In this document: positions 1 through 12,200 of the stretch, piece by piece
Numbering within the stretch: the stretch's first letter is position 1
How the letters are laid out: every line of letters starts with the position of its first letter
Virus record (IMG/VR): IMGVR_UViG_3300030451_005335
Location: 1-27,211 of that record
DNA length: 27,211 nucleotides
Direction: 5' to 3' (one strand)
DNA from: a virus
Notes under the pieces: model-generated
Seen by the model: only the letters and a program-made list of their open reading frames with translations
Databases searched by the model: none
Told to the model about the DNA's origin: nothing
Made by a program: the position numbers and the translations under genes

Positions 1-75
1 GCAATTGCAGCAGGATTTAAAATATGGTGCGATCCTCGAATTCGTGTAGGACATGAAAAAACAAGAGTTATATAG
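1..75 (+). CDS. C-terminal end of a probable glycosyltransferase (5' truncated)
   Basis: Only the last 24 codons are present, in frame from base 1 to the TAG at 73-75. The peptide reads AIAAGFKIWCDPRIRVGHEK then TRVI. The pattern 'GFKIWCDP...VGH' is typical of the end of the catalytic domain of GT2-type glycosyltransferases, where an 'AGFKIxxDP' strand is followed by a conserved Gly-His. Small glycosyltransferase-like genes are common in T4-like marine phages, where they may modify DNA, phage glycoproteins or host surface sugars. The assignment rests on this short motif alone, so substrate and role are unknown. The downstream small gene starts inside this one, overlapping it by 23 nt, which suggests co-transcription. 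Confidence 0.5.
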   Translation, partial: AIAAGFKIWCDPRIRVGHEKTRVI

Positions 76-226
76 AGTTCGTCGAGGGCAAGAGATTCTC
101 GGTAAGAATCTGACAGAGGAGGAATATTTTGATTTAATGGAAGACCTTGCCCAAAAGTTTTATGATGGAGATCTTCCGAACCCTCTCGATTTAACAACTG
201 AAATCCAAAAAGAATACGAAGAATGA
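53..226 (+). CDS. Small conserved phage protein, 57 aa, unknown function
   Basis: The reading frame runs from ATG 53 to TGA 224-226 and encodes 57 aa starting MKKQELYRVRRGQEILGKNL. It is highly charged. Its second half is acidic, with the stretch LTEEEYFDLMEDLAQKFYDG (about residues 20-39), then a proline-containing DLPNPLDL segment and an acidic tail. I see no signal peptide or membrane segment. From memory, similar small proteins occur in cyanophage T4-like genomes without a known function. It overlaps the upstream gene by 23 nt and the downstream gene by ATGA (223-226), so it is probably translated from a shared message. An AGGA at 48-51 is only 1 nt from the ATG, too close for a classical ribosome binding site, so coupling to the upstream gene is likely. 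Confidence 0.72.
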   Translation: MKKQELYRVRRGQEILGKNLTEEEYFDLMEDLAQKFYDGDLPNPLDLTTEIQKEYEE

Positions 227-945
227 GTACATTAATTACAAACCTGCCTTCATATGAAGTTTGGGTCAGAAAAGAATATCTAACCGACCATAAGAGTGGT
301 CATGGTGAATTTGTCAAGGGAGTCTGGGTATCTGCCAAGAGTATACCTGGTCGTGCCTTTTATTTTGAGACTTATTTACCTGAGTATGCCGCCATGTTTG
401 ATAAGTTACCGATTTCTGCGTTTCTCTCGTCTCCAGAGATACCCGATCCTGATATGACACTGCATAATTTACAGTTTTGGAACTGTATGGACTATGGTGT
501 AGTCTCCGTTCAGAAGCAATTTATTGGATCAATGCACTATGAAGTGTATACAAGAGACTTTGGCACTCAGACGGGCACGTACATATGTACTCTTGACAAT
601 TATCACTCGGATGTAGACGCAATTGACTACTCAACAAGTGAACAACCTGCCGAACATAAGTCCCATAACCTCCTCGAACTGGATAATGGGCAGTTTTGTC
701 TCTATCCAAACAACAGAATGAGGATTTATGACAACAGTATCACTCCTGAGACACCTAAGATTCCTGATTTTAAGGTGTCAACCGTGTATTATCAGGTGGA
801 AAATGGTCATGATCGTGATGGATTAGGTTCAGAAGAGAATTATTTTTGGAAAACAGCAAAAGAAAGGTCATCAAATGACTTAATTATTGAAGCAGATCTG
901 AATATTGGAGCAGGAAATACAGCAATCGAACCAGAACTCGGATAA
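223..945 (+). CDS. Conserved T4-like marine phage protein, 240 aa, unknown function
   Basis: The 240-aa soluble protein begins MSTLITNLPSYEVWVRKEYL. It has a conserved-looking core with GVWVSAKSIPGRAFYFETYL (about residues 33-52), LQFWNCMDYGV near 83-93, and a Tyr-rich segment including FCLYPNNRMRIYD. I know similar proteins in cyanophage T4-like genomes, where they sit by baseplate genes as hypothetical proteins. I see no enzyme motif, signal peptide or transmembrane segment. Its start overlaps the preceding stop as ATGA. It ends 42 nt before gp25, and the late promoter lies in that gap, so this gene may belong to the upstream transcript. It does not resemble T4 gp53 or gp5 as I recall them. 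Base composition is higher in G+C (sample lines 38-48%) than in the giant genes downstream. Confidence 0.8.
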   Translation: MSTLITNLPSYEVWVRKEYLTDHKSGHGEFVKGVWVSAKSIPGRAFYFETYLPEYAAMFDKLPISAFLSSPEIPDPDMTLHNLQFWNCMDYGVVSVQKQFIGSMHYEVYTRDFGTQTGTYICTLDNYHSDVDAIDYSTSEQPAEHKSHNLLELDNGQFCLYPNNRMRIYDNSITPETPKIPDFKVSTVYYQVENGHDRDGLGSEENYFWKTAKERSSNDLIIEADLNIGAGNTAIEPELG

Positions 946-962
946 TTTTGTTAAAAAAAGGG

Positions 963-970
963 TATAAATA
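963..970 (+). promoter_or_regulatory. T4-type late promoter ahead of gp25
   Basis: An exact TATAAATA octamer, the T4 late promoter -10 element recognised by the gp55-type sigma factor with sliding-clamp activation, lies in the 42-nt gap before gp25. Its last base is 17 nt before the ATG, the same spacing as at the gp8 promoter. By T4 geometry transcription would start near 976, leaving a leader of about a dozen bases with no Shine-Dalgarno sequence. The start point is inferred. Confidence 0.8.
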
Positions 971-987
971 AATATAAAACTTGGTTC

Positions 988-1389
988 ATGGCATATAAAA
1001 GGGTGTCTAGAGGGTTTAAAGACATAAGTTTATCATTTTCACCCCACCCAGTCACTAAAGATCTTCCAATTCTCAAAAATGAGGATGCGATTAAGAGGTC
1101 AGTACGTAATGTTGTTGAGACAATACCAACTGAAAAATTTTTTAATCCAGATTTTGGGTCAGATGTGTATAGAAGTCTCTTTGATTTTGTTGATTTTGGT
1201 ACTGCAACCATTATTCAAGATCAAATTGAGACTTCGATTAATAATTTTGAACCAAGAGTTGATAATGTAAGGGTTGAGGTTGACCCAAGACCAGATGAAA
1301 ATGAGTTTGAGGTCACTGTCATATATGATATTGTCGGTCAAGAGTTCCCAACTCAAGAATTTACATTCATATTAGAATCAACAAGGTAA
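988..1389 (+). CDS. 25: gp25-like baseplate wedge subunit / sheath initiator
   Basis: At 133 aa this is almost the length of T4 gp25 (132 aa). It carries the family hallmarks: FFNPDFGSDVYRSLFDFV (residues 51-68), matching the 'FDPEFGxD...LF' block, and NNFEPRVDNVRVEV with the conserved EPR triplet at residues 88-90. The gp25/TssE family sits at the inner baseplate. Its fold resembles part of the sheath subunit, and it serves as the template on which sheath polymerisation begins. The gene stands directly behind a late promoter and ends 1 nt before the gp6 start. The first ATG after the promoter gives the expected family length. No Shine-Dalgarno is visible, consistent with a very short leader. 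Confidence 0.95.
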   Translation: MAYKRVSRGFKDISLSFSPHPVTKDLPILKNEDAIKRSVRNVVETIPTEKFFNPDFGSDVYRSLFDFVDFGTATIIQDQIETSINNFEPRVDNVRVEVDPRPDENEFEVTVIYDIVGQEFPTQEFTFILESTR

Positions 1390-1390
1390 T

Positions 1391-3295
1391 ATGCCTTATT
1401 CAAATTTTACAAATCTTGATTTCGATCAGATAAAAACGTCAATTAAAGATTATCTCCGAGCAAATTCCAATTTTACGGACTTTGATTTTGATGGTTCCAA
1501 CTTTTCAGTATTAATTGACACGCTTGCATATAACACATATATTACGGCATTTAACTCAAACATGATTGTGAATGAATCTTTTTTAGATTCTGCCACTTTG
1601 AGACAAAATGTTGTGTCCTTATCGGGTAATATAGGTTACACACCGAGGTCTAGGACAGCAGCAGAGGCACAAATATCCTTTGATGTTACAATCGGAAGTG
1701 ATGTGGGTTCCGTTACCCTAGAACCAGGTATAGTGTGCACTGGGGACATAGATAATGAGACTTATACGTTTACAATAACAGAGGCAATAAGCACAAATGT
1801 TGTTAATGGTGTTGCGAAATTTGAGAATATCAGTGTTTTTCAAGGAACTTATCTAGAAAAAACCTTTAACTATGATGGTTCTCTTGATCAAAGATTTATT
1901 TTAGACAATTCTTTTATAGATACATCAAAAATTGTTGTTTTTATACGTCCATCTGGTCAAGGAATAAAGACAGGAGTTCAGTATAACTTAGTAAATGATA
2001 TAATAAACGTAAATTCTGAGTCAAAAATATATTTAATTAACGAAATCCAAGATGAAAAATATGAATTAAAGTTTGGTGATGGTTTTTTTGGAAAAAAATT
2101 AGGAAATAATCCACTTGATGATGGTAATGAGATATTAGTTAGATATATTGTAACTGATGGAGAAGATGGTAATGGTGCACAAAATTTTGTGTTCTCTGGA
2201 AAATTAACATCAGGGGGCGTAGCAGTTAGTTTTGATAATCCTGCAATCAAAACTACAGTACCATCCCAAAATGGTGGAAATATTGAAGAAATTGATTCTA
2301 TTAAGTATTATTCACCCATAACTTATTCATCTCAAAATAGAGCTGTTACTTCAAGAGACTACGAAGCTATAATCAAGAAAATTTATCCAAATACGGAATC
2401 AGTATCAGTCATTGGAGGTGAAGAATTAGATCCTCCAGAGTTTGGAACTGTTGTAATCAGTATAAAACCTAAAAATGGTAATATAGTGTCTGATTTTTCT
2501 AAACAACAGATTTTATCTAGTTTAAAACAGTATACCATATCAGGAATAAATCAAAAACTTGTAGATTTAAAATTATTACACATTGAAATTAGATCAAATG
2601 TGTATTATAACAGTTCTATTATGTCAAATGTGAATACTTTAAAGTCAAATGTATTAGATTCGTTAAATGAATATGCAAAATCAATAAATTTAAATAAATT
2701 TGGAGGAAGATTAAAGTATAGTAAGTTACTCAAAGTTATAGATGACACAGATCAGTCAATTACATCAAATATTACTCAAATTGTAATGCGAAGAGACTTG
2801 CAACTGTCAATAAATCAATTTGCACAATATGAATTGTGTTACGGTAATAAATTTTTCGTAAATCCAAACGGATTTAATATAAAATCAACAGGATTTACTA
2901 TTTTTGGGCAATCTGGAATATTATATTTCTCTGATGTTCCAAATTCAGATTTAAAAACAGGAATAATTCGAATAATTGAAATTTTGGAGGACGGAACTAT
3001 CAAAAATATTGTTTCTTCAGCTGGATCTATTGATTATGAAAAAGGTGAAATAAATATATCAACAATCAATTTCTTATCATCAACTGCACCGAATAATGTT
3101 GTGGAAATACAAGCATTTCCAAGATCTAATGATGTTGTTGGATTAAAGGATTTATTTGTATCTTTGGACATCTCAAATAGCACCATAAATATGGTTAGAG
3201 ATGTTATCTCCTCTGGTGATGAGGTTTCTGGTGTAGAATTTGTTAGAGATTTTTATTCATCGAGTTATCCAAATGGAGAAATAATTAGAAAATGA
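1391..3295 (+). CDS. 6: gp6-like baseplate wedge protein (baseplate J family)
   Basis: This 634-aa protein is close to T4 gp6 (660 aa). Its N-terminus has the conserved pattern of the family: FDGSNFSVLIDTLAYNTY (residues 33-50), NESFLDSATLRQNV (61-74) and GYTPRSRTAA (82-91). The central region carries the baseplate-J-like section, including KYYSPITYSSQNRAVTSRDY around residue 305-324. gp6 forms the continuous inner ring of the baseplate wedges and controls the dome-to-star switch. The start is set by AAGG at 1383-1386 and by the 1-nt gap after gp25. The end overlaps the next gene by ATGA (3292-3295). G+C drops along this gene, from 35% in the sampled line at 1741 to 17% at 1981 and 23% at 2581. 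Confidence 0.95.
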   Translation: MPYSNFTNLDFDQIKTSIKDYLRANSNFTDFDFDGSNFSVLIDTLAYNTYITAFNSNMIVNESFLDSATLRQNVVSLSGNIGYTPRSRTAAEAQISFDVTIGSDVGSVTLEPGIVCTGDIDNETYTFTITEAISTNVVNGVAKFENISVFQGTYLEKTFNYDGSLDQRFILDNSFIDTSKIVVFIRPSGQGIKTGVQYNLVNDIINVNSESKIYLINEIQDEKYELKFGDGFFGKKLGNNPLDDGNEILVRYIVTDGEDGNGAQNFVFSGKLTSGGVAVSFDNPAIKTTVPSQNGGNIEEIDSIKYYSPITYSSQNRAVTSRDYEAIIKKIYPNTESVSVIGGEELDPPEFGTVVISIKPKNGNIVSDFSKQQILSSLKQYTISGINQKLVDLKLLHIEIRSNVYYNSSIMSNVNTLKSNVLDSLNEYAKSINLNKFGGRLKYSKLLKVIDDTDQSITSNITQIVMRRDLQLSINQFAQYELCYGNKFFVNPNGFNIKSTGFTIFGQSGILYFSDVPNSDLKTGIIRIIEILEDGTIKNIVSSAGSIDYEKGEINISTINFLSSTAPNNVVEIQAFPRSNDVVGLKDLFVSLDISNSTINMVRDVISSGDEVSGVEFVRDFYSSSYPNGEIIRK

Positions 3296-6200
3296 TAGAA
3301 ACTGGAATTGTAAGTAAAGTAAAAGTACAAGATGTAATAAGTAATCAACTTCCCGAATTTATCAGGGATGAGAGTCCTCTTACTGATGAATTTTTAAAAC
3401 AATATTATATTTCACAGGAATATCAAGGTGCACCTATTGATCTTGCAGGTAATTTAGATCAATATTTAAATATTAACAATTTATTACCAGAAGTCATAGT
3501 CGATACTTCTACTACAGTAGGTCTTACTACTACTGGTGATGAAACAATCAAAGTTTCTAGTACAAAAGGATTTCCAAATCAATACGGTTTATTAAAAATT
3601 AATAATGAGATAATTACCTATACTGGAATTACCACAAATTCTTTCACTGGTTGTGAACGTGGATTTAGTGGTATCACTAGTTATCATTCAGATTTAAATC
3701 AAGAAGATTTAGTGTTTTCCTCTTCAGTTTCTGATAATCATGATAGTGGGTCTACAATACAAAATTTAAGTTCTTTATTTCTAAAAGAATTTTATAAAAA
3801 ATTTAAGAAAACTTTTTTACCAGGATTGGAGAGTACAGATTTTCAATCAAAGTTAGATGTAGGCACATTTATAGGAAACTCAAGATCCTTGTACCAAACT
3901 AAAGGTACAGATGAATCTTTTAGAATACTTTTTAATATTCTGTATGGTTTAACCCCTAAAGTTTTAAATTTAGAGGAAAGATTAGTAAAACCATCATCAG
4001 CAAATTATGTTAGAAGAAGAGTTTGTGTAGCAGAATTATTATCAGGAAATCCTATACAATTGCAAGGACAGTCTCTTCTGAAAGGGTTGACAGGACAGAC
4101 TTTATTTAGAAGTGATCTTGATAGTGATAAAAATGCGTCAATTTCAGAAATAGAACCATTTGAAAGAAAAAATTCAGGTATAACTGGAATTACAACATAT
4201 TATAAGATAGGTTTATTTGTTGGGTATGATGAGTCTGCAGATGTAGAAAATGATTTTGTAATTGTTCCTAATACAAAATCATTGGAAAAAGTATCTATAG
4301 GTTCAAGTATAATCAATGTTGATTCTACCATAGGATTCGGTACAACAGGAACCATCATATCAGGATTAAATACAATCACGTATAATGGTAAAACAGTTAA
4401 TCAATTTTTAAACTGCACAGGAATTGGTGATACAATATTTCCCATACAAAATATTAGATCAAATATTACTTATTTTGGATTTGAGAATGGTGATCTAGAT
4501 AAAAAAGTAACTTTAAGATTAACAGGTGTCATATCAGATTTTGAACAAGAAGGAAAAATTGATGTAAATGAAGGAGAGTTAATTTCTATACGTGGTTTAG
4601 GTGATAGAGTAGAAAATAATAATGAAACATATAAAGAAACATTTTGTAATTCTTGGGTATATAATACTAGGTCTTCATTTTTCATTGATAGTATATCTGG
4701 ATCAACGTATACACTTTTAACTGATATTGATAAATCATCTTTAAAAAAAGGTGATTTGGTAGAAATAGTAGATAAAAGAAATAACGAAATAGTTGTTCCT
4801 TTTGATAATAATATACCACCACATGTGGAAGATTTTGGAACAGTTGGAGTTGGACAAAGCACAGTAACACTCTCTAGCACTGAATCTACATTAAGTAAAC
4901 TAATTGAAAAAGGAATTATTAGTAATGCTAGTGAGATTGTTAATTTTAAGATAAGAAAAGTTCTTAATAAAGCTCATAGTGATGGGGCACCCATAGAATA
5001 CGGTAACGATGCTATCATATCAGATATATTGAATGTTTATACTGATAAAAACTCGGAAACTGCATATATTACATCAAATTCACTTCCATCATTCATAGAT
5101 AATGAAAATGCAGATATATCGAAGAAAATCAATATAAACACAAAAAATATTTCTGTAGATTTATCTCAAGGAGGTAGTATTAGTGGTGACTCTGGTCAGG
5201 GAATAAATTATTCAACTATTAATTTTGGGTCTGCTGTTCCTTTTGATACTGGTGATAAAATCTTTTATTCACATTCAGATGGTGACGGACTCATTGGTAT
5301 TGAAACTGGTTCTTACTTCATAAAAAAAGTAGGACCTAAAAGTATAAGATTATTTACATCACCCTCAAATATAGATGGTGGTAGAAATCTAACATTCACT
5401 AAAAATTCAACTAATGGTATTGTAAGTTTTGTATTATTTTCTCAAAAATCATCAATTATAGGTGCTCAAAAACTACTTAAAGAATTTCCATTAAATCAAA
5501 ATATATCTAATGGTAAAGACGAGTTAACAGATGTTGGACAAACTGGAATACTCATTAATGGTGTTGAGATTTCAAATTACAAATCATCTGATAAAATTTA
5601 TTATGGTCCTTTAGAAAATCTTCAAGTTTTAAACAATGGAGAAGATTATGATGTCATTAATTTACCGAATATTGTAATATCAACTGGTATAGGTACCACA
5701 GCTTTAGCACAACCCGTCATTAGTGGAAAAGTAAAAAACGTTTCTGTTGATCCTCAAAATTTTGATGTAACGGAAGTTATTTCTATTGGTGTTACTGGTG
5801 GAAATGGTTCTGGATGTGTTTTAGAACCTGTGGTTGGAGAGAGATTTAGAATCGAACTATTTAATACTAATACCAAAACATCAAGTGAGTCTAGAAGTGG
5901 TATAAACACCTCAGATGAAAGGATAGTATTTTATAACGATCATAATTTTCAAACAGGAGATCCAATAATATATGATTCATTTAATAATTTAGGAGTGGGA
6001 ACAGGGGTAGCAGGTTCACTTGTACCCGACTCTATTTACTATCCATATGTAGAAAACTCTAAAACAATTACCCTTCATAAAACAGCAAAAGATGCACTCA
6101 CAGGAGGAGGAATTAATAAAATTAACTTTAATGGTAATAATGTTTCTGGTAATCATGCATTTAAAGTTGGTTTAAGAAAAACTTTATTAGATGTTAAAGT

Positions 6201-9200
6201 TATTAACGAAGGTGATGGATATACAAATAGAAATTTAAAGATTAATCCCACAGGAATTTCCACACAAAATGACAGTGTTAATTTTGTAAATCATGGATTC
6301 CAAGATGGTGAAGTCATTGAATATTTTGGTAATATTTCTGGATTAACACAAGGCAATAGTTATTATATATTAAAAATTGATGATAATTCATTTAATTTAA
6401 GTGATGCTGGAATAGGTGCTACTATTTCATCAAATTATATTAGACGTAAACAAGTAAATCTAACTTCTAATGGTGTAGGAATTCAAACTTTCAAATATCC
6501 AGATATAGAAGTTTTTGTAGATTTTACAGGTACCACTCCTAATCCTCCATCCTTTACTGTAGTTCCAACTGTTAGAGGATCAATTGATCAACTATATCTG
6601 TATGAATCTGGAACTGGTTATGGATCTACTATTCTCAACAATCATAAAAAACCAATTATAACCTTAGAAAATGGTGTTAATGCTTCAGTAATACCTAATA
6701 TTATAGATGGTAAAATTGATAGTGTTAGAGTTGTTGGTGGAAAGCAATACTACTCAGTTCCTGACCTTGTTGTTACGGATCCTACGGGATTGGGTGTAGG
6801 TGCTGAGTTAAGAGCTGTTTTAGGTGTAAATCCAATATCTTCGGAACCTCAAATTTCTGATGTTATTATTATAAATTCTGGAATTGGATATTCTACCGAT
6901 ACTACAGTAAGTGTCAAATCTGCAGGTAGAAATGCATTTTTTGATGCGAATGTGAGATCTTTAACAATCAATAAACATAATGTTAATGATGATTATCAAT
7001 TATTAGAAGATTCTGAAAATAAACTAAAATATTCAGTTACTGGTTATGATACCTCACTCTTAGGATCGTCTAATTTAATAGGTTGGGCGTATGATGGAAA
7101 TCCAATATACGGACCTTTTGGAAGTGATGATCCTACAGAGAGAAATGATTTAACTAAAAAATTACAGTCTGGTTATAAAAAAACATCTGACATAGTAGAT
7201 CGACCACCTGTAGATAGTAATATTGAATTTATAGAAGATTATGTATTTGATAATTCAGGTGATTTAGACAAACACAACGGTAGATATGAAGTCACATCGG
7301 ATTTTCCAAATGGTGTATATGCCTATCATGCTACTCTTGGAGATAACAATATACCAAAATTTCCATATTTTATTGGAAATTCATATAGATCTAAAGTAAT
7401 AGAAAATAATATTAGCAGTGTAAATCAAAACAATTTTGATTTTAACAATAGTGGAGTTCTTAGAAATACTTTCCCTTACAAAATAGGTGAAAAATCTGCT
7501 GATAATGATTTTATTGTTGAAACAAATGAAATTGAAAATCAAAAATTACAAATTGAGTCTATAATATCATCCTCAGTTACAGGATTTGATATTGTTAATG
7601 GTGGTGTTAATTATAAGGTTGATGAAACACTAGACTTTGATGAGGAAGGAACATCAGGAAGTGGTTTAATATCTGTCATATCAAAAATAGATGGAAAGTT
7701 AATTAGCAAAATAGAAACTACATTAGAGAGAAAAGAAAATACAGTGATTACTTGGGGAGATAGCAAATTAAATTTCTTTACTGAGGATAATCATAATTAT
7801 AATAATAATGATTTAGTTGTGATATCTGGTTTATCTACGGATATATCACAACTAAATGATACATTTAAGATCAATGTAGATAAGTTTGAAACAACTACTA
7901 TATCAACAGTTACAGCATCATCAAACGCTGGTGTGACAACAGACATTTATGTTGCTGAAATTCCAACATCAGTTTCCGTAGGTAGTAGTATTACTATTAG
8001 TGATGGAACTCAAAGTGAAACTTTGAAAATTCTAAACATTTATAGCAATAATATTTTAACAGTTCAAAGAGATTTTGGTTCATCATATTCTTTAGTTCAT
8101 CCCAAAGGATCTAATGTTAGTTATCTGCCAAATAAATTTACAATTAATAAAACTATAGATCGATTTGAGTCTGTAAATAATAGAAAAATATTTTTTAATG
8201 CAGAAGAATCTATTGGAGTATCAACAGCTGATGGATCTGAAATAAGTAAAACATTTAATTTTGCTGGTAATAACGTAACAAGAAATATTCCAGTAAAACA
8301 AATTTATCTTGAGAATCATAGACTTGAAACAAATCAAAAAGTCAAACTAACACAACCATCTAATACAAATGTTAAAATATCAATTGATAATGGTACTAAT
8401 TATTTTAACATTCCAGAAACATTATTTGTAGTTAATAAAACAATTAATACCATTGGAATTAAAACTCAAATAAATGGAGTAGAAGTTCATTTTTTAGATT
8501 CTTTAAATTCTTTCTGTGATGATGATACATTTTTCTTTGAGACACAATTTGATGAAGTAACATGTAAAGTAGAAAATATAAAAACAGAATTAACAACAAG
8601 CACTGCACATGAATTAGAAACAGGTGATAAAATTTCATTAGCAATACAACCTAATTTATCAGTAGGTATTGGTACATCAACACATGTAAGAGTATTCAGA
8701 GATGAATTATCTGGTAATGTATTAATTAACAAATTAAATTTCACTAATGTTGGAGTTAATACAATTACAAATTCATTTAATATTGAAAATCATCATTTAA
8801 ATACGGGAGAAAAAGTAAAATACAATGCTGATATTTTACCCGAAGGGTTAGAGAATAAAAATTATTTTGTTTACCGAGTTGATGATGATAATATAAAATT
8901 ATGTGATACTTTCATAGATTCTCAAAAAAATACTCCTAGTATAGTTGGTTTTGGAACAACTGGAGGTCTCACTCAATCTGTTGCACTAGTTAACCCAAGT
9001 TTTAATGTAATCAATAATAATGATTTAAAATTTGATTTATCTGATTCTTCAGTAAATGGATATACTTTTAATTTATATACTGATGATAAATTTATTAATA
9101 AATTTGTGAATGCAAGTGGCATATCGACTGTGTTTAATGTAGTATCACTTGGATCAACATTAACAGTGGGTTATACAACTAGTTTACCTGATATTTTATA

Positions 9201-12200
9201 CTATAATTTAGAGAAATCTGGAACAATTAGTACAGTTGATAGTAGTGTGCAAAATTATTCTAAAATAGAATATATTGATAGTAATTATAATGGAGATTAT
9301 TCGATTACTAAAGTTGGTATTAAGACTTTTAGTATATTCTTAGAAAAAAATCCAGAAAAATTATCATATTTGCCATCCGAATGTGATGTATTGAAGTACA
9401 GTACAACATCCAAAACAACAACAGGTTCTATAAATTCGATTAATATACTCTCTGGTGGCACAGGTTATAAAAAACTTCCAAAATTTATTGGTGTTGGTTC
9501 TAGTTCTTTAGGTGTTGGTGCGGTTATTAAAACCAAATCTAGTGATATAGGTAATATTGATAAAATTAGAGTCTTGAATGAGGGATTTGAATATTCTTCA
9601 GATAATACATTAAGACCTGAAAGTTTAATTGCGTCGAGTGTAGATATAATAAATTCAGCAACAATAGGTATTGTCACTGTGGTAAATGGTGGTTCCAATT
9701 TTATTGAGGCACCTAACGTAATTATTGTTAATACGGATACAGGTTTACAGATAGAAAGTGGATTTTTAGAACCAGTGATGTTGGAGAATAGTATTTTATC
9801 AGTAAATGTAGTCGAATCACCTGTGGGATTACCTGCTAATCCTGTGACAATAAGGACTACTAATAATACAAATGGTATTACTATAGATAGAGTATTATCA
9901 AATAATTCAGGTATTTTTACCTGCAGAATAGCAACTCCTAACGCACAATTCTCCACCCCTCCTTTTGCAGAAGGTGATAGGGTATTTATTGAGGGTATAG
10001 AAAAAATAAGTTCTGATGGATCTGGTTTTAATTCATCTGATTATGGATTTAATTTGTTAAAGGTTACTGATTTTAGTTATGTTAATTCTAAAGGTCAAGT
10101 AACAATTGATTTATCTGAATTTGGTGGTGAGGTAAAAACTGGATTAAGTGAATCAAGTGATCTTCAAAAATTTGCAAATATAATTAATGAATCTGATTAT
10201 CCTGAATTTGGCATTATACTGGAACAAACTACCTTTAAAAAGGGAGAATTTATATCAGTAAATGATAAAAAAACTAATTTAGAAATTGTTGATATAGATA
10301 CAGGAAAATTGAAAATATTTGGTGCTCTTGACTTAAATGTAGGAGATATAATTAAAGGAGAAATAACTGGAAGTGAAGCTGAAATAAGTAATATATCCGA
10401 AAACAAATTGAGATTAAAAACAGACTTTTCTATTTTAAAAGATCTTGGATGGAATGATAGTATAGGTAAATTAAATGAAGATTTCCAAGTTGTGCCTGAT
10501 AATGATTATTATCAAAACATGTCTTACTCAATTCAAAGTTCGATTGAATGGGATACTTTTAAATCATCCGTTAATAATTTAGTTCATACTAGTGGTATGA
10601 AAAATTTTGCAGATTTAGGAATTAGTTCGTCTGCAAAATCGGGAGTGGGAACTGAATTGAGTGAAAATAAACTAGTGTTGATACGTGATATAATTGAAGA
10701 GAAGAGGGTTGATGAAATAAAAAATATTGATACAGTTCGTGATACCGATATCATAGGCAACACTGCTAGAAAAATAACATTTGATAATATCAGATTATCA
10801 GATTTTATAAGTTGCAAAACAAATGATGTTTTAACAATGGATGATTTATCACCTTCATTTAGTAATTTAGAAGAAGGTGTAGATTCGTTTATTGATCTAA
10901 TAGAGTTTAATGAAACTGCTGGAGTTCAATTTTTTAATAACTTATTGGTAGTTACAACTAGTAATCCAGCAGATAGAATCGAAATTTCTGACTTAATGGT
11001 TATAAGTAATGGTAGTGAAAATATTTTAGTAAAAAAAGGGAATTTAATTAACTCTGATGATGGATTTAATACGGCAGATGATATAATTGTTGATTATAAA
11101 CTCCATAATAACCTGAATACAGGTAGAAACACTTTGAGATTTTCACCAGTAATAGATCCAATTCCTGGTAATGAAAGTGATTATGATTTAAAAATATTTA
11201 AGACTGAATTTAACACTAATTTAGTTGGTGTTGGAACATCTTCTATAGGTCCTATAAATTTAAGTTCCAGAAATAAAATATCTTTAACAGGTATTACAAC
11301 TGATATTATTACGGTACCAATTAGTAGTTTTGATTCTCTTTACGCTACTGTATTTGTTTATGATATTTTCTCTAATAAAATGAATTTGATTGAGAGTTTT
11401 GTCACACACAATGATTCAGATAGTTTTCTCACACAATCATACTTTAGTGGAGAAAATAAAAATATATCACTAGAGTCTTTAGGAATTATTACATCTAGTG
11501 TATCATCAGGAAATTTAATTTTAAGTTTTGATAATCAATACTCAAATTCTTTAAATATAAAATCTAAAGTGGTGGTATTTGGTGATACTGGAACAGCAAA
11601 TGATGAGTACAGATTTAAAACTGAAGGGCAAGAAGATGGGTCAGAGAGAACTTCATTCTATGCAGGTATGTCAACAAGTAATGTTGGTGTATCCACTCTC
11701 CAATACTTAGATTCTAATCTTATTAATGCTGTTAAAACAGTTGCAGAAGTGAGCATAGGTTCATCAAAAGCTGTTCATGAAGCTTTATTCATACACGATG
11801 GTACAAACGCATATGCTCATCAAGCAGGATCACTATCAGTCACTAAAGATTATAATTCGGAGTATGATCCCTCTGTTGGATTAGGTACATTTGGTGCATC
11901 ATTATCAGGATCAAGTTTTAAAATAGAGTTTTATCCAGATAAAACTACTGGAATATCAACAGTAGTAGCACTGAATCATTGTTTTTATACTCTAGTTGAT
12001 GAAGAAAATATTCCAGAGGATTTAACTTATGGTACCATAACCGAAAGCAATAGTATAAAATTTTATAATTCTGTAACTGGAAATAGGGCATTTAGAACTA
12101 AATTCACTCCTAAAGTTAATTCTATCCCATTATATGGAAAAAGATTTAATCCAAATTCCTCATCAGATTTAAATTTATCAACTGGTTTATTCACATTAGA

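Noticed and set aside
223-945. Naming the 240-aa protein gp53 or gp5 because it lies upstream of gp6
   Set aside because: Its sequence does not resemble T4 gp53 or gp5 as I recall them. Position alone is not enough, so it is left as a conserved protein of unknown function.
951-1211. Antisense open frame of 86 codons over the gp25 start
   Set aside because: It lies opposite a well-supported gene and its late promoter, has no recognisable protein family and no plausible ribosome binding site. The other minus-strand frames in the window (for example 9465-9956) are likewise shadows of low-complexity coding sequence.
3049-3056. AATAAATA inside gp6, about 236 nt before the giant gene, as a late promoter
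   Set aside because: It is a relaxed match inside a coding region of about 25% G+C where such strings arise by chance, and the giant gene is already coupled to gp6 by ATGA.
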